Positions 21,759-33,187 of a stretch of 64,000 nt of DNA are shown here, piece after piece; within the stretch, counting starts at the first letter, position 1, and the number at the start of each line of letters is the position of its first letter. A program made the translations under genes and the position numbers. Source of the DNA: Membranipora membranacea. Taxonomy: Eukaryota; Bryozoa; Gymnolaemata; Cheilostomatida; Membraniporidae. The notes beneath the pieces were generated by a model, which did no database searches, was not told the origin of the DNA, and saw nothing but the letters and a program-made list of their open reading frames with translations. Location: positions 31,806,001 to 31,870,000 of the forward strand of contig OU612065.1 in NCBI GenBank assembly GCA_914767715.1, read 5' to 3'.

Positions 21759-22007
21759 AATGATTTCCGACTTGATATGAGCACCTTACGCGAATTACAT
21801 GCGTTTTTGGTGGGTCACAATGATTTCCGACTTAGATATGAGCACCTTACGCGAATTACATGCGTTTTTGGTGGGTCACAATGATTTCCGACTTTGATAT
21901 GAGCACCTTACGCGAATTACATGCGTTTTTGGTGGGTCACAATGATTTCCGACTTTGATATGAGCACCTACGCGAATTACATGCGTTTAAGGTGGGTCAC
22001 AATGATT
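21759..22007. repeat. 60-61 bp minisatellite, four units
   Basis: Four head-to-tail units beginning AATGATTTCCGACTT and ending GGTGGGTCAC, differing by single bases or indels. Part of the copy-1-specific 2.3 kb segment. Confidence 0.9.
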
Positions 22008-22513
22008 AAACCTCCTAAAGTTAATTTTGAATCCTGTTTCAGAGTGTTGTTATAGTAACAATTAACAACGACTTACTTTAGTTGATTGCAAAATTGCCTT
22101 ATAAACTCTTAGTGAATATGACCTAACGTCTGAGTACCTGACGAACTGTCCCTAATTACTTTGCCAATTACTATATGCATAGAAATCAATTACAACAGTG
22201 TATTCACTAAAGTTATTGTTTATTGTCTTGATACTTATAAAAAAATGATAATGTAATTCAAATGATACTCACAGTATATATTGGTCCTTAGACTCCACTT
22301 TAGTTTTAGCGTTCCAACAAAGATCTTTGATTTAAAGCAAGCATTTATTAAATCAAAATATAATGTCTTTTACTAGCTATGTAAAAAGTTGACTGTGCTG
22401 CTCAAAGAATTAAACTGTACTAATTCACTGTTCAAAATTTCGGCCTTTATATAGGTGCCGATTTTTGTGCTGACTCTGCTTGTTGTCGTTTGATTAGCTG
22501 TCGGCGGATTAGT

Positions 22514-22960
22514 GGATTAGTGTCTCTTGTGGCTTTGTTATATGAAACCGTTCTGTGGTCACGTCACGTGGTATATGGCTGTTGTTCCTCAGTCTACCTT
22601 CTGGAATTTATTGTTCTATTTTTGGGCTGACTTTGTTGTTGTTACTCCATGATTAATTACTTCTGTGTCATCCTGAAGATTACTTGGTACTTGGTGCTAT
22701 GACGTTTTGGAAAACCAAGTTCCTGGAGATTAATTGGTACTTGGTACTAGGATTAGTGTCTCTTGTGGCTTTGTTATATGAAACCGTTCTGTGGTCACAT
22801 CACGTGGTATATTGCTGCTGTTCCTCAGTCTACCCTCTGGAATTTGTTGTTCTATTTTTGGGCTGACTTTGTTGTTGTTACTTCCTGGTTAATTACTTCT
22901 GTGTCACCCTGGAGATTACTTGGTACTTGGTACTATGACGTTTTGGAAAACCAAATTACT
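22514..22960. repeat. Tandem duplication with 236-bp period
   Basis: The block starting GGATTAGTGTCTCTTGTGGC at 22514 recurs at 22750 and runs to about 22960 with minor changes. It also holds shorter repeats of TTGGTACTTGGTRCTA. No convincing ORF. Confidence 0.8.
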
Positions 22961-23212
22961 GCGTCACTGGAATTCCTATTTTCTGACCGGATTAGCATGC
23001 TGCGGTTATCTTCGCTACATCTTTGATGGATTACTTCTGCGTCTCTCTGTTCGTTGTGTACGCTTGTGACTACAAAATACCATGGAGGTTACTGGGTGCA
23101 TTTGTTTCCATCTCTATCTGTACCCTCTGACTTCTGCGGCTGGCTGAATATAATTACATATCTCAAGTGCCCATTTTTGGTACTGACACCAATTGCGTTG
23201 CTCAGATGAGTC

Positions 23213-23280
23213 ACTTCTCTCTCATTGGTCAGAACGTTAAACTTTTGGAAGTTTAATATTCTGACCAATGAGAGAGAAGT
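23213..23280. repeat. 68-base palindrome
   Basis: Arms ACTTCTCTCTCATTGGTCAG... and their reverse complement around TTGG, with two mismatches. Copy 2 equivalent at 34918-34985. It marks the start of the fold-back repeat family segment. Confidence 0.8.
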
Positions 23281-23289
23281 TCGGTGTTA

Positions 23290-24240
23290 TCCACTAAGAG
23301 ATTAGTGATCCAATTCTATTTGAAGTACACTTGGATGGAGAACCCACAACTAAGTGCCTCACGTTAGCTGTATATAGTGTCCTGTTTAGGTTTATTAATA
23401 AGTGTATGATGAAACATGACAAAACTCTGGCCCTGCGGGTATTGACTCCGCCCATATTGCTTATCAGGAGATGCCTCCTCTGTTCAAATGAAGGAACAAC
23501 TCCTGGTCATCCGCTCAGATCTATTATTAAATTGGCCACATGTACAATCTGTGTTTTAATTGTATTGTAAACACTGTATCAGGAGCACAGCAACACACTT
23601 TCCTAAAATGCTTTGTTGTTTTATAATATCAGTCCTTTTTATCGAGCTCATTAATTGAGGGAAGGGCTCACCGACCCAAATACCAAATGGGCTTGAGAAC
23701 CAAACTGCTGTATAGACAAGGACTAAATATAAACGTATACAGGAAACCTTATACAGCTGGAGTGAAGCATTTAATTGTGGGCGACGTAACAACATTGGAA
23801 GGTGTAGTAGTATGGCGTTTTAATTGTAATGCGAATGACAAATAAACCAATCAATCAATCGTTATCATTGCCTTGCAGCTCATATACCAGGGTTTTTTGA
23901 TAACTTGATATCAATCTTGATCGAATTTTGTGTTTGAAAATTGCTTCACTATCAGCAGTATCTTTTTTTCAACTTGATGTTATTTTTTATTCAAAAGTTT
24001 GTTCTCCTAAAATTTTTATCAAGCTGCTAAATCTATTGTAGTTTTGTAAGAAAGCCCCAGCAGGTTAAACGAGAGTAGATGATAAGCCGTAATCAGAACG
24101 GGCGAATAGAGAGTGCTGAAAATCTCCTAGAAGTTCTTACTGAAGATGGCGCGGAACTACTTGCTTTGGAAAGGTTGGTGACAACCGGAATTCTCAGAAA
24201 TATCTTACATCATACTTACCATAACTGATGATACCCGTAC
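23290..24240. repeat. Fold-back repeat family, member 1
   Basis: Related members at about 25330-26460, 34990-35945, 37050-38175, 48480-49270, 51045-51380, 53900-54500 and 54815-55950. Each has all or part of: the start TTAGTGATCC, CCCACAACTAAGTGCCTCA, a tract around GGCGACGTAACAACATTGGAAGG, and an exon-like end GGCGCGGAACTACT. Sequence from the left side recurs inverted on the right side of longer members. This looks like a repeat spread locally by duplication; not assigned to a known class. Confidence 0.55.
24061..24173 (+). pseudogene. Exon-like segment with weak death-fold resemblance
   Basis: Within the fold-back repeat, after CCCCAG and before GGAAAG/GTTGGT. It reads ISRNQNGRIESAENLLEVLT followed by EDGAELLALER. 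The spacing of Ala-x-x-Leu-Leu and Leu-x-x-Leu resembles mid-helices of CARD/DED folds, but it is far too short for certainty. A stop precedes it in this copy; the copy at 54350-54465 is open further upstream and others (26330, 38045) are frameshifted. Confidence 0.25.
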
Positions 24241-24444
24241 TTGCCGACAATATTACAGCATGTCTCTGTTTCCTTGCTCAATAAATAATTCACTACACTA
24301 CAATGTTTTCGGGGTTTTGTTGCACGTTTGGTCGTTGGTGATTTTATAAGGCATTTGCCATAATTGGCTTCGAAATTATTTCCAATCTAATAATGGGTTG
24401 AGGCATATAGATTATTCCCACTGAATATAGATATGAAATTGCAG

Positions 24445-24533
24445 GCCACTCTATCTACCCCAGCAGAGATGAAGCCTAAGATAGCTTTACTCACAGTATA
24501 CAGTGGCAAAGGTTATCATGGTGTTCAGATTCA
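24445..24533 (+). pseudogene. PUS1-like exon 2, copy 1
   Basis: Between GCAG and CA/GTGAGT it encodes KPKIALLTVYSGKGYHGVQI, the hallmark start of the eukaryotic TruA-type tRNA pseudouridine synthase PUS1. Fifteen bases (LKRKK) present in the copy at 50187-50290 are missing here. Confidence 0.75.
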
Positions 24534-25085
24534 GTGAGTATTTTTAATTTGCTGCTGTATGTATGATGTTGGTATGCAACTTGGGAGGCTTGATTATAGA
24601 TAATAGCATTACTACAGACCTAAACATTGATATTTATGGTTAAATCATGCAGTGCTCGAGATCAAAGCAACTTCTGTATGGCAATTTAGGGTCAGTACTC
24701 AGTTTTCTCCTGTATTGGATATCTAGCGCCTTCATACATCCTCTGATAATTTAGATAATAACACGTGATATTTCTGTGAGTGCTTTTGATAGTTTGCATC
24801 TTGCTTTATTTATGATTATATAACTGTGCAATTTCCACTACAAAACCTCTCATCTCCTCATGGAGAGGGAGCAATGTATATCTACTCCCACCCCCTCACA
24901 CAAATATCAAGGCCATACGCTTATACGTTTAACAGATCGCACACTATGTCTATCTAATTCAGATTGGGTTCTTGACTTCTTTTCTCTCTCAATACAAGAC
25001 ATGTGTATAGAGTATGGCCCTTGCTGTTGATTTGCATATTATGATTTTGATTGTGATATGTATGTTTATATCTCATGTGTTGCAG

Positions 25086-25179
25086 AATCACCGGACACAA
25101 GACGATAGAATCGGAGCTGGTTAATGCATTACACACCAGTAACCTAATTGACTAGAGTTTTGCGGACGATATGAGTAAG
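25086..25179 (+). pseudogene. PUS1-like exon 3, copy 1 (nonsense)
   Basis: Encodes ITGHKTIESELVNALHTSN and ADDMSK, matching the next part of PUS1, with TAG at 25153-25155 in place of a Gln codon of the 50.8 kb copy. The catalytic-Asp exon of the family is not found in the window. Confidence 0.75.
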
Positions 25180-25329
25180 GTATGTATGTAACAAAGCTAC
25201 TCATGTAGTCTGACATTCCCTAATAATGGAACTTGGTCCGTGTATAACCAGGAGATAACGTCATATCATTAGTATTTTCACCCTGGGAAACGTGAAATCG
25301 ACGGGTTACTCTTCAACATACCCTTATGT

Positions 25330-26460
25330 TTTGTGTTATCCACTAAGAGATTAGTGATCCGATACTATTTGAAGTACCCTTCGATGGAGAACCCACAACT
25401 AAGTGCCTCACTTTAGCTGTATATAGTGTGCTGCTTAGGTTTATTGATAAGTGTATGGTGAAACGTGACAAAACTCTTGCCCTGCGGGTATTGACTCCCG
25501 TATTACCTATCAGGAGTTGCCTCCTCTGTTCAAGTGAAGGAACAACTCCCGGTCATTTACCAAGATCTATAATTAAATTGGCAACATGTACGATCTTAGT
25601 TTTAACTATATTGTGTTGTGAACACTGTATCAGGAGCGCAGCAACAAATTATGATTAACTTAGCAGCCAGCGCTTTTCTAAGATACTTCGTTATATTATA
25701 TATCAGTCCTTTTTTTCAAACTCATTAATTGAGGGGGGGGGGGTCAGTTGATCCAAGTGCTGCATGGTCTTGAGAACCTAAACTGCTGTATAGGCATAGA
25801 CTTAATATAAACCTAGACAGGACACCTTATACAGCTGACGTGAGGCATTCAATTGTGGGTGACATAACGACACTGTAAGGTATAGTAGTATGGCGTTATC
25901 ATTGCCTTGCAGCTCATAAACCAGGTGTTTTCTTGATTACTTCCATAATCAATTTTGATCGATTTTTCAGTTTGCAAAATTGCTTTACAATCAGCAGCAT
26001 CTTGTTATCATCTTCATGTTATTTTTTCTTCAAAAATTTGTATAAACTGTTCATGACAAGCAACTAAATCTATTGTAAGTTTCAAACTTAAAATCAGTTT
26101 AAAATTATCGAGTTATCAACCAAAAACCTGGTGTATGAGCTGCAAGGCAATGATAACACCTATGCTACTTCACCTTCCAATGCTGTTACGTCGCCCACAA
26201 CCAAATTCCTCCTGTCAAGGCTAATGCTCCATATAGTGGCCTGTCTAGGTTTATTATTATGTCTATGTGTATAGTTTGTTTTTTGATTTATGCAGACCGG
26301 CGCTCAAATAAAGAAGGTAAGAAAAGCTCAGTAGGTTAAACAAGAGGAGACGATTAGCCGCAATCAGAACCGGATGAATAGAGAGTGCTGAGAACCTTAT
26401 ATTGAAGATGGCGCGGAACTACTCACTTTGGAAAGGTAGATGCCAATCCTTAATTCTTAG
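25330..26460. repeat. Fold-back repeat family, member 2 (with inverted arms)
   Basis: Arms around 25850-25940 and 26110-26200 are reverse complements (e.g. GCCTTGCAGCTCATAAACCAGG versus its complement) around about 170 bases. Contains a run of G at 25734-25743. Nearly identical to 37050-38175. Confidence 0.6.
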
Positions 26461-26735
26461 GAATACTTTACATAATACTTCGCCATAACTGATGTTACCG
26501 TACTTGCCAACAATAATACAGCATGTCTCTGTTTCCTTGCTCAATAATTAATACACTACACTACAATGTTTTCTGGATGTTTTGCATATTTGGTGATTTT
26601 ATATGGCATTAACAATCAAATAATGAGTTGAGACCTAACAAACTTGTTCATTGATGAAAGTTTCAGTCGATCTCACTCTTTTTCGGATATCAACTGTTAA
26701 CCTGCTGATTGTGAACTTTTGGACTAAAGAGTAAA

Positions 26736-26990
26736 AAATGTCTCTTTGCCGTGCAAAGTTCACTCGTGTTATAAATCTTACTAGGATGATGGATTTAACT
26801 AAACCTATAGTGGTGAAGAAAGCTACGCCTCAGAAGTATGCATCCCGGTCGACTGGCAGAAAACGAGGTTGTGCTGCATTACAATGACATTTCATGGATT
26901 TGAGGTAAATGAACAGCTCGCCCTAACACTTGAACTTATTGTGAAGAACTGTCGCTCCAAATCCCATCGCTCAGTTGTATAAGTTAACCA
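26736..26990 (+). pseudogene. Unrecognised exon-like segment (MDLTKPIVVK), copy 1
   Basis: Reads MDLTKPIVVKKATPQKYASR then is frameshifted by loss of about 21 bases relative to copies at 38455-38715 and 56206-56445. Basic and Cys-containing; no family recognised. The copies keep this frame open, which suggests a former exon. Confidence 0.35.
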
Positions 26991-27627
26991 AATTGAATAT
27001 AGATATGAAATGGGGGTAACTAACTGACCATATGTGTCCCGACTTATGGACAACTGCTTCAATGACTTGTCTTCCATGGTTAGATTACGGGAAGGTGCCT
27101 TATAATCCATCCAATCAAAGTAATAAATGAAAATAATTATATGGCCCCAAATATTATCAATTTTCTTTTGGCGCAATTTTATGAAGCCAACCATCAGTAA
27201 CCATACATCCATATTATTGTTATCATATGTATGCGCTGTCTAAGCAGACCATACATTTCCCTAATCTGTGACCACGATATACAGCCCGATGCATTTTCCG
27301 AGTACACAGTGTATACAGTATTTATACAGTATATACACAGTATAAGACTCACACTATATATGCTGTAGGATCAATATCAAACGTGATGTAATATATACCG
27401 TCACCATATATCTATATATCTATGATTGACCATTACCTAAATAAGGTGGCAACAAAGTAGTATCCCATAGTGCACTTTTCTGAATATCATTTTATGAGTA
27501 TCTATGTTCATTAAGCTTATGCATCAATCATAGCATGATCATGTTGGAATTATGTTTGTATTTTCTGTTTCTGTGAGATAAGACTTTATTACTTCATTAA
27601 CTATTGTGTCATTTATCGATGATCCAG

Positions 27628-27794
27628 GGAAGTCGACCATTAAAACAGGCCCAGAGAGGCAGTCTGCTTTTACACCTCGAGGCTATCCTACTATAGACTC
27701 TGTGAATGCTGCATTCAGTGCCAGAGCTCAGCCAATCAGATCTCATAACCAGCCATTCTCAAGCTACAGTCCACAGCACTACCAGAGCAGCTTG
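27628..27794 (+). pseudogene. Exon of an unrecognised gene (GKSTIK exon), copy 1
   Basis: A 167-base exon with ATCCAG acceptor and TTG/GTAAGA donor, phase 1/0. It encodes GKSTIKTGPERQS, TIDSVNAAFSARAQPIRSHN and PFSSYSPQHY. Also at 39361-39527 and 57072-57238. In this copy the intron breaks off at about 27808 and joins duplicated caspase-intron sequence, so its downstream exons are missing. Confidence 0.55.
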
Positions 27795-27807
27795 GTAAGA
27801 GAAGGTT

Positions 27808-28462
27808 TTCCACCATGGGATTCCTAATAGGGTTGTGTCAGGAGTTGTCCCTTATTATACGGGCGCTGAACAGATGAGACCATAAATTTGCACTTTTTTA
27901 TATAAGTTATCATAGGAGCAAATCACACTTTTTGGTCTGGCGGTGGCAGCCAGGGAAATTAAGATAGAAACAAAATGAGCGGAATTAAACGGGCGAATTA
28001 TGCTGACGCGCTTTATTGGACAAAAATTGACTGCGAATATAATTTGATATTTATAATATTATTTAAATAATAAATAAATCATTAGAATAAAAAGAAATAA
28101 TAATATTCCAGCTTTGAATTTTGAATACTATATAAATTCAACCTGAATATATTGGTTGCAGAAAAGAAATTCAGAATAGCATATATATATTATATATATC
28201 CAGGCTTGCGCAGGCAGTAAGTAAAGCCTATATATTGTGTCTATATTCTGCATTGATGATGATTTTTCTTTTAATTAACCAGACAAATAAGTGTTCTTGA
28301 CTCAAGTTGAATGAGAGTTCACAATCAACATCCAACAGTTGTAGTTTCGTAGCTCGATCATGGATAAGGGTGGTTTTGAGACTTGTCTTTTACTCGTGCA
28401 ACTGCAAAAACTGCTTACCTGTCCTCAAATTTAAGTTAATTGACATTTTCCCTATATTTTAG
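27808..28462. other. Block junction and caspase-linker intron, copy 2
   Basis: From 27809 the sequence matches 57503 onward of copy 3, not the intron after 39527. At 28199-28215 it meets the tail of the p20 exon (CCAGGCTTGCGCAGGCA then GTAAGT). AT-rich between; no gene. Confidence 0.6.
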
Positions 28463-29888
28463 GTCGTAGAGAAATGCTGCTCACTGACACAACTCCTCCC
28501 GCTCCAGCCAATCAGAACCAGCCTGGAGTAGATATTGTGCAGCAGCCCCCTGTATCTGATGATGACTTACAAGATGCTGATCCTGCAGATATCTCTACTG
28601 CTGACTTCATAATCATGCAGTCAAGCTTTGAATGTAAGTAAACTAGGTTTATTACAGACTGGGTGGTATAAGAGCTCAGAAGGCTGCAAGTAGAGGTTTG
28701 TGGCATCACATTTTAAAAAATTGAATTGATAATCCAATTTCACAAAATTACGCTTGCAGCCATCTAAGCAGCAGACTTGACCAAATTTTGATTTCACTTT
28801 CATAAAACCAATTTATTCCTGAGAGTGTATTCACAATACTTGATAGAAGCAGCTCGATGTGGGAAAAGGAACAATGTTGTTATAATTATGTTTCAACAAA
28901 ACAGTTGATTCTTTTTCAGCCAAAAACTCAGATTTAAAGAGACTGTAATTTTGCTTTTGTTTCCAGCTTTTTCCTCACCTCGATGAGCTAGCATAGGCTC
29001 ACCATTCATCAGAACACTTGTCACTGTATTCTACAAATATGCTCATCAACTTCATATGGAGGAACTGGCAGCAACTGTAGGCTTTGCAGCATCCATTCTT
29101 TTATGCTCAATGAATATCCATAAATACAGAAAGATCTAACAGTTGTGTGTAGGTAGCTCATTGCGTATGACATGATGATAAATTTGCATATTGACTTGAG
29201 GCAACTTGTACACTTTGAGAAGCATTTGTCAATTGATTACTTTCATGCCTTTCTCTCACTGTTTTCAATATCTAATATGTCTATTAATAGATAAGACAGA
29301 TGGTTGCGAAGATCGGAGTACAGAGAACAGAATGTCTGCTCAGAACCAGAACATATAACACAGCGAGAGCTCATGTCGCCTCTATGCCTCAGACTAGATG
29401 TACATTTCTTACTGAGAAGCTCTATTTTCAAACTGGAGTTAATATGAGGATAGAGAACCAATCTGGCTCACTGACAAATCCTGTGTTACCCAATCCAACA
29501 GCTACTAGGATTCACCCAGAATCAGGTAAGTCATTGCTGGGAATTATTTATTAATGTCGTTGATGAGTTTTCAACGTTATCCACTCTCTGTGATTGGAGG
29601 GGCACTTGTTTGAATTATTCTGCCACTCCTCGGTGTAGAGATGATTGTATTCTGATAGCATATTGATATAGAGTTTCCCATTACGGCCGATGGAACTGAG
29701 TTGATCATATCAAACATGTAAATAACTTTGATCTGATACTAATGGGTGTTGAAAGCTATAGATATTTATGTTATTGGAAGGTGCCTTACTATATTCCTAT
29801 ACTTATAACTGTAGATGAAACACTAACCATTGAGAGCGAAGGGCGCACTGTCAGACAGGCCACTTACTATAAGTGGTCAGTAAGATGA
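28463..29888 (+). pseudogene. Caspase linker-p10 exons, copy 2 (nonsense)
   Basis: Exons 28463-28633, 28967-29076, 29291-29525 and 29815-29888 parallel 16693-18150 and keep all splice sites and phases. The second has CGA-TGA: a stop at 28984-28986 where the parent has Arg in SPRRAS. Everything upstream in p20 is missing except the few codons around the catalytic Cys. Not able to make a caspase. Confidence 0.8.
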
Positions 29889-30993
29889 AATCTATCATCT
29901 TCATACTTCCTCTGACTCCTCTACTACAAACAGATACAGATACAGATATAGACAGTTCATGAATGTATGTAAACTCTACACAACAGGTGCTCTTATTACA
30001 CTGACCATCATATCAGGTACTAGAAGTTAAGTTGATCTGACAACATTGTCACAACCACTGTTATAGGAGTTCTCACAGGGTGACAATCAAATAGAGCCTC
30101 TACAGAACCAATATATGATTTTACAATGTATCACTGAGATAAATCATCGTTATCATATAAATATTTCATTTTATTTTTGGATCGATCCTATATATCTTGG
30201 TATTCTATGATATACTGTGTTATGCAGTAGTATGTTGGATAAGGTCTCATCTTCAATTGAGTATGAGATATATAGAATTTTGATTCAAGAGTTTTAATCA
30301 GCCAAACTAGAATGGTAATGTATTAATCCGAGCATCAGTTTTTCAACTTTCAACTAACCATCATTCCCTGTTAATGGTCAGACAACTCCTATTCCCTAGA
30401 TGTATTTTAGATAAAATGTACTGAATATATTATATATCACTGATACATCTTTTATTCATGATATATATATAACTAGTTCTAACCATTGCATCAGTGATGT
30501 TTACCTCTGGGTCACTGTACTATTTTGTTTAACTTGACTTACTTTACTGATTGACCAAATATTGTGTATTTACTCATAGGCCTACACCGATGAGAATTGT
30601 TTATTTTGTGCCATGATTTGCTGCTTGCTACATACTTATACCAATATAATTACCTGCACTACTTTGATTCAATCAAGACTCCTTACTGTGTCAGTAATTC
30701 AAAACTTCACCACTACTAGACAACCAGTACGCCATAGTTAAGATTATCAGACTTGAAAGTAAATTATAATCAAGGTATCAAGGCTCTTGCTGTAGATTAA
30801 AAGTATATTTTGAATTAGAATTCGCAATTCAGAATTCATTACAGCTCTGCTGAAACCGAAGGAGAGGAACTTCATGAAAATTTTATTTAATTTTCTGTAG
30901 ATCTTTCCCATTGTATAACCTCCATAGTATAATCTTGCACTAATGTGTAAAAAGGCTGATTATAGTGTGAGTTAAGCTCAGTCAGTCTTCTGA

Positions 30994-31255
30994 TTAGACC
31001 TTTGTGATGACGTAGAGTAGAGCTCCTAATACCATCTTACGATACCAGTATAAATTCATAGCATCGAGAGTAAACCCGCCCAGCAGTGTGCCTGGGAGGT
31101 GATAGTATGTTAGTGGTGCCTCCTGACTCATATATAGGGTATAATAAGAATAAGGCATCGGGATTATCCTGGCTATTGTGAATGCGAACAACATTAATAG
31201 TCCATTGTAATAGTAAGCACTTCCCCACTTCATATCACAGTCGTGTAGAATTACC
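30994..31255 (-). pseudogene. TLC-domain last exon, copy 2
   Basis: Virtually the same as 19256-19517, including the 44-base loss that replaces the tail. A fragment without other TLC exons. Confidence 0.75.
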
Positions 31256-32084
31256 CTGTAAAACAAAGATTGATGGTACTGTAACATCATGTAGACAACT
31301 CTGCTTGGAAATAGCCAAATTCAAAATGAAAGTGCCTGGAATATGTTTTTTTTCCACTGTAATGCTAAACAGGGCCGTAGTTCTAGGGGAGGCAGGACGC
31401 TCTGCCTGCCCTAGAATGGTCAATAGAGTGGCCTTAACCTGCTGTAGTTTAGGAACAATTTATGAGGGTGTGAATGAAAGGGTATTGTAAGCATCTCCTG
31501 TGGAGGCTGGGATTAATCCCCAGCCTCCAAAGCGTTTTAATGATATAAATAGTATAAATATATCGAATAGCTTACTCATGTGGAATCAGTGATACAGCAG
31601 TGCTGTATCACTGATTGCACATGAGCAAGCTATTCGATTTTACCATTGATATTCATGTTCATCTCATCCGATATGTGTACATTAGGAAATATGCTTGATT
31701 CAGAGCAAATATACCAAAAATACTAGGTTTATCTTAGAGCAAAAGCCAAAAATCTGGTACCCGTAACATGGTGGCTTGTGACTTGGTGCAATCAAGGAGT
31801 CAACTCTAACTCCTTGGTGCAATGCACTATATTTGTATTGATGTGATATCTGATCTGCAGTCCACAGCCAGGGAAATAATTATGCAATAGAAGTTGCATT
31901 CTCATTAGTGTAAAGGGGACAACACTTTATTATCAAATAAAATTAGTATTTTTGACCAATCAGGTGTCGTCTAACATAATATTTTTATTCTTCACAATAT
32001 CAATGTCAGAGGAAGGTCATGGCGGTCATGCATAATTCTTAGCAGAGCTAATATATCGTAAGCTTCGATTCTTAGTGAAAAAAT
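31256..32084. repeat. Duplicated intergenic segment with two palindromes (copy 2)
   Basis: Matches 19518-20350. Contains the palindromes 31501-31529 and 31562-31638. No coding signal. Confidence 0.65.
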
Positions 32085-32242
32085 CTGATTCATAGTTAGT
32101 TAGTTAGTTAAATCTTTTATTTCATGTAATATTGAACCTCAAAATTACACGAAGGAACTAAAAAAGGCCTATTTTGAAGGCAAATGTGTACATAGAATGT
32201 GATATTCAATAACAAAAAATATATAATAAAATGTTCTTCTAG

Positions 32243-33187
32243 GCCCAACGCTCCCAGGTTGTTGTTGTTGATGGTTATCCATCTTCAGCGCAACCTGTCA
32301 CCTCAGGAGTGCCCCAAGGGTCTGTGATTGGCCCCATCCTATTCTTAATCTACATCAATGACATGCTGAACGACATCAAATCTGAAATCCGGTTGTTTGC
32401 AGATGACACAGTTATCTACAACACCTCTGACAACTATGACATTCTCCAAGAAGACCTCAGGAAACTTGAACTTTGGGAAGCAGCATGGAGCATGGAATTC
32501 AACCCTAGCAAATGCGAGCACCTGAAGTTCACCCGAAAACTGAAGAACACCTCAAACAACTCCTACACTCTCCACAACACTGAGATGTGCAAGGTTTCAT
32601 CCGTGAAATACCTAGGGGTTAAACTTCAATCAAACTTACGCTGGAACGAGAACACAGCATTCATCACTGGGAAAGCCTCTAGCAGACTTGGGTATATCAG
32701 GCGAACAATTCCACCAAGCCTACCCTATCTGCGAGAAAAGGCTTACAAACAACTAGCTAGACCGATCCTAGAGTACTCATGTACAGTTTGGGATGCGGCT
32801 ATCACCAAAACCCAGTCCACCCAGCTTGAGTCCGTCCAGAGAAGAGCAGCACGGATCACTAAAAACATACCAAGAACAGACCATGTTACCAGCACCACCA
32901 AGCTACTGGAAGACATGGGATGGGAAGAGCTCCAATCCAGGAGAGTAAATCGACGGATAGGGATGTTCAGGGCCATGCACTTTGGCGAAGTCGCAACCAA
33001 CATCTGTGACTACATTCCAATCCAGCCCCCATCAACTGTACAAACCCGAAGACACAGTCAGCAGTACTTGACACCTCACTGTCGGACTAAGGCCCATCTA
33101 AACAGCTTCTTCATCAGTTCAGCGAAGCTGTGGAATGCCCTCCCACCATCGAGTTCCCTCCTGGTCGGCCCCCCTCTGGCAGGTTAA
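32243..33187 (+). pseudogene. Non-LTR reverse transcriptase C-terminal fragment
   Basis: Open to TAA 33185-33187. Reads VTSGVPQGSVIGPILFLIYI, RLFADDTVIY (catalytic FADD), VSSVKYLGVKL, PILEYSCTVWD, LESVQRRAARI and a terminal FFISSAKLWNALP: the RT palm/thumb and C-terminus of CR1/jockey-group LINEs. The endonuclease and RT fingers are missing. Confidence 0.85.

Larger units (their letters stand above)
20854..23188. mobile_element. 2.3 kb sequence present in copy 1, absent from copy 2, flanked by CCAAT
   Basis: Copy 2 reads CCCGCCAAT/TGCGTTGC without interruption near 34896. In copy 1 the same point is split by about 2.34 kb with CCAAT on both sides (20849-20853 and 23189-23193). This fits insertion of a transposon with a 5-bp target duplication. 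Ends show only weak inverted similarity (GTGAGGAAC versus GTCAGTACC). No transposase or RT is recognisable; it carries two tandem arrays. An unrecognised non-autonomous element is my reading; deletion in copy 2 is the alternative. Confidence 0.5.

Noticed and set aside
21759-22007. CRISPR-like array
   Set aside because: Units are contiguous 60-61 bp repeats without unique spacers, in an animal genome; it is a minisatellite.
23331-23570. 79-residue frame with KCLTLAVYSVLFRFINKCM, repeated in several copies
   Set aside because: Copies at 25428, 37141, 54795 differ by start, length and frame changes; it lies in the fold-back repeat and shows no recognisable domain. Treated as repeat DNA.
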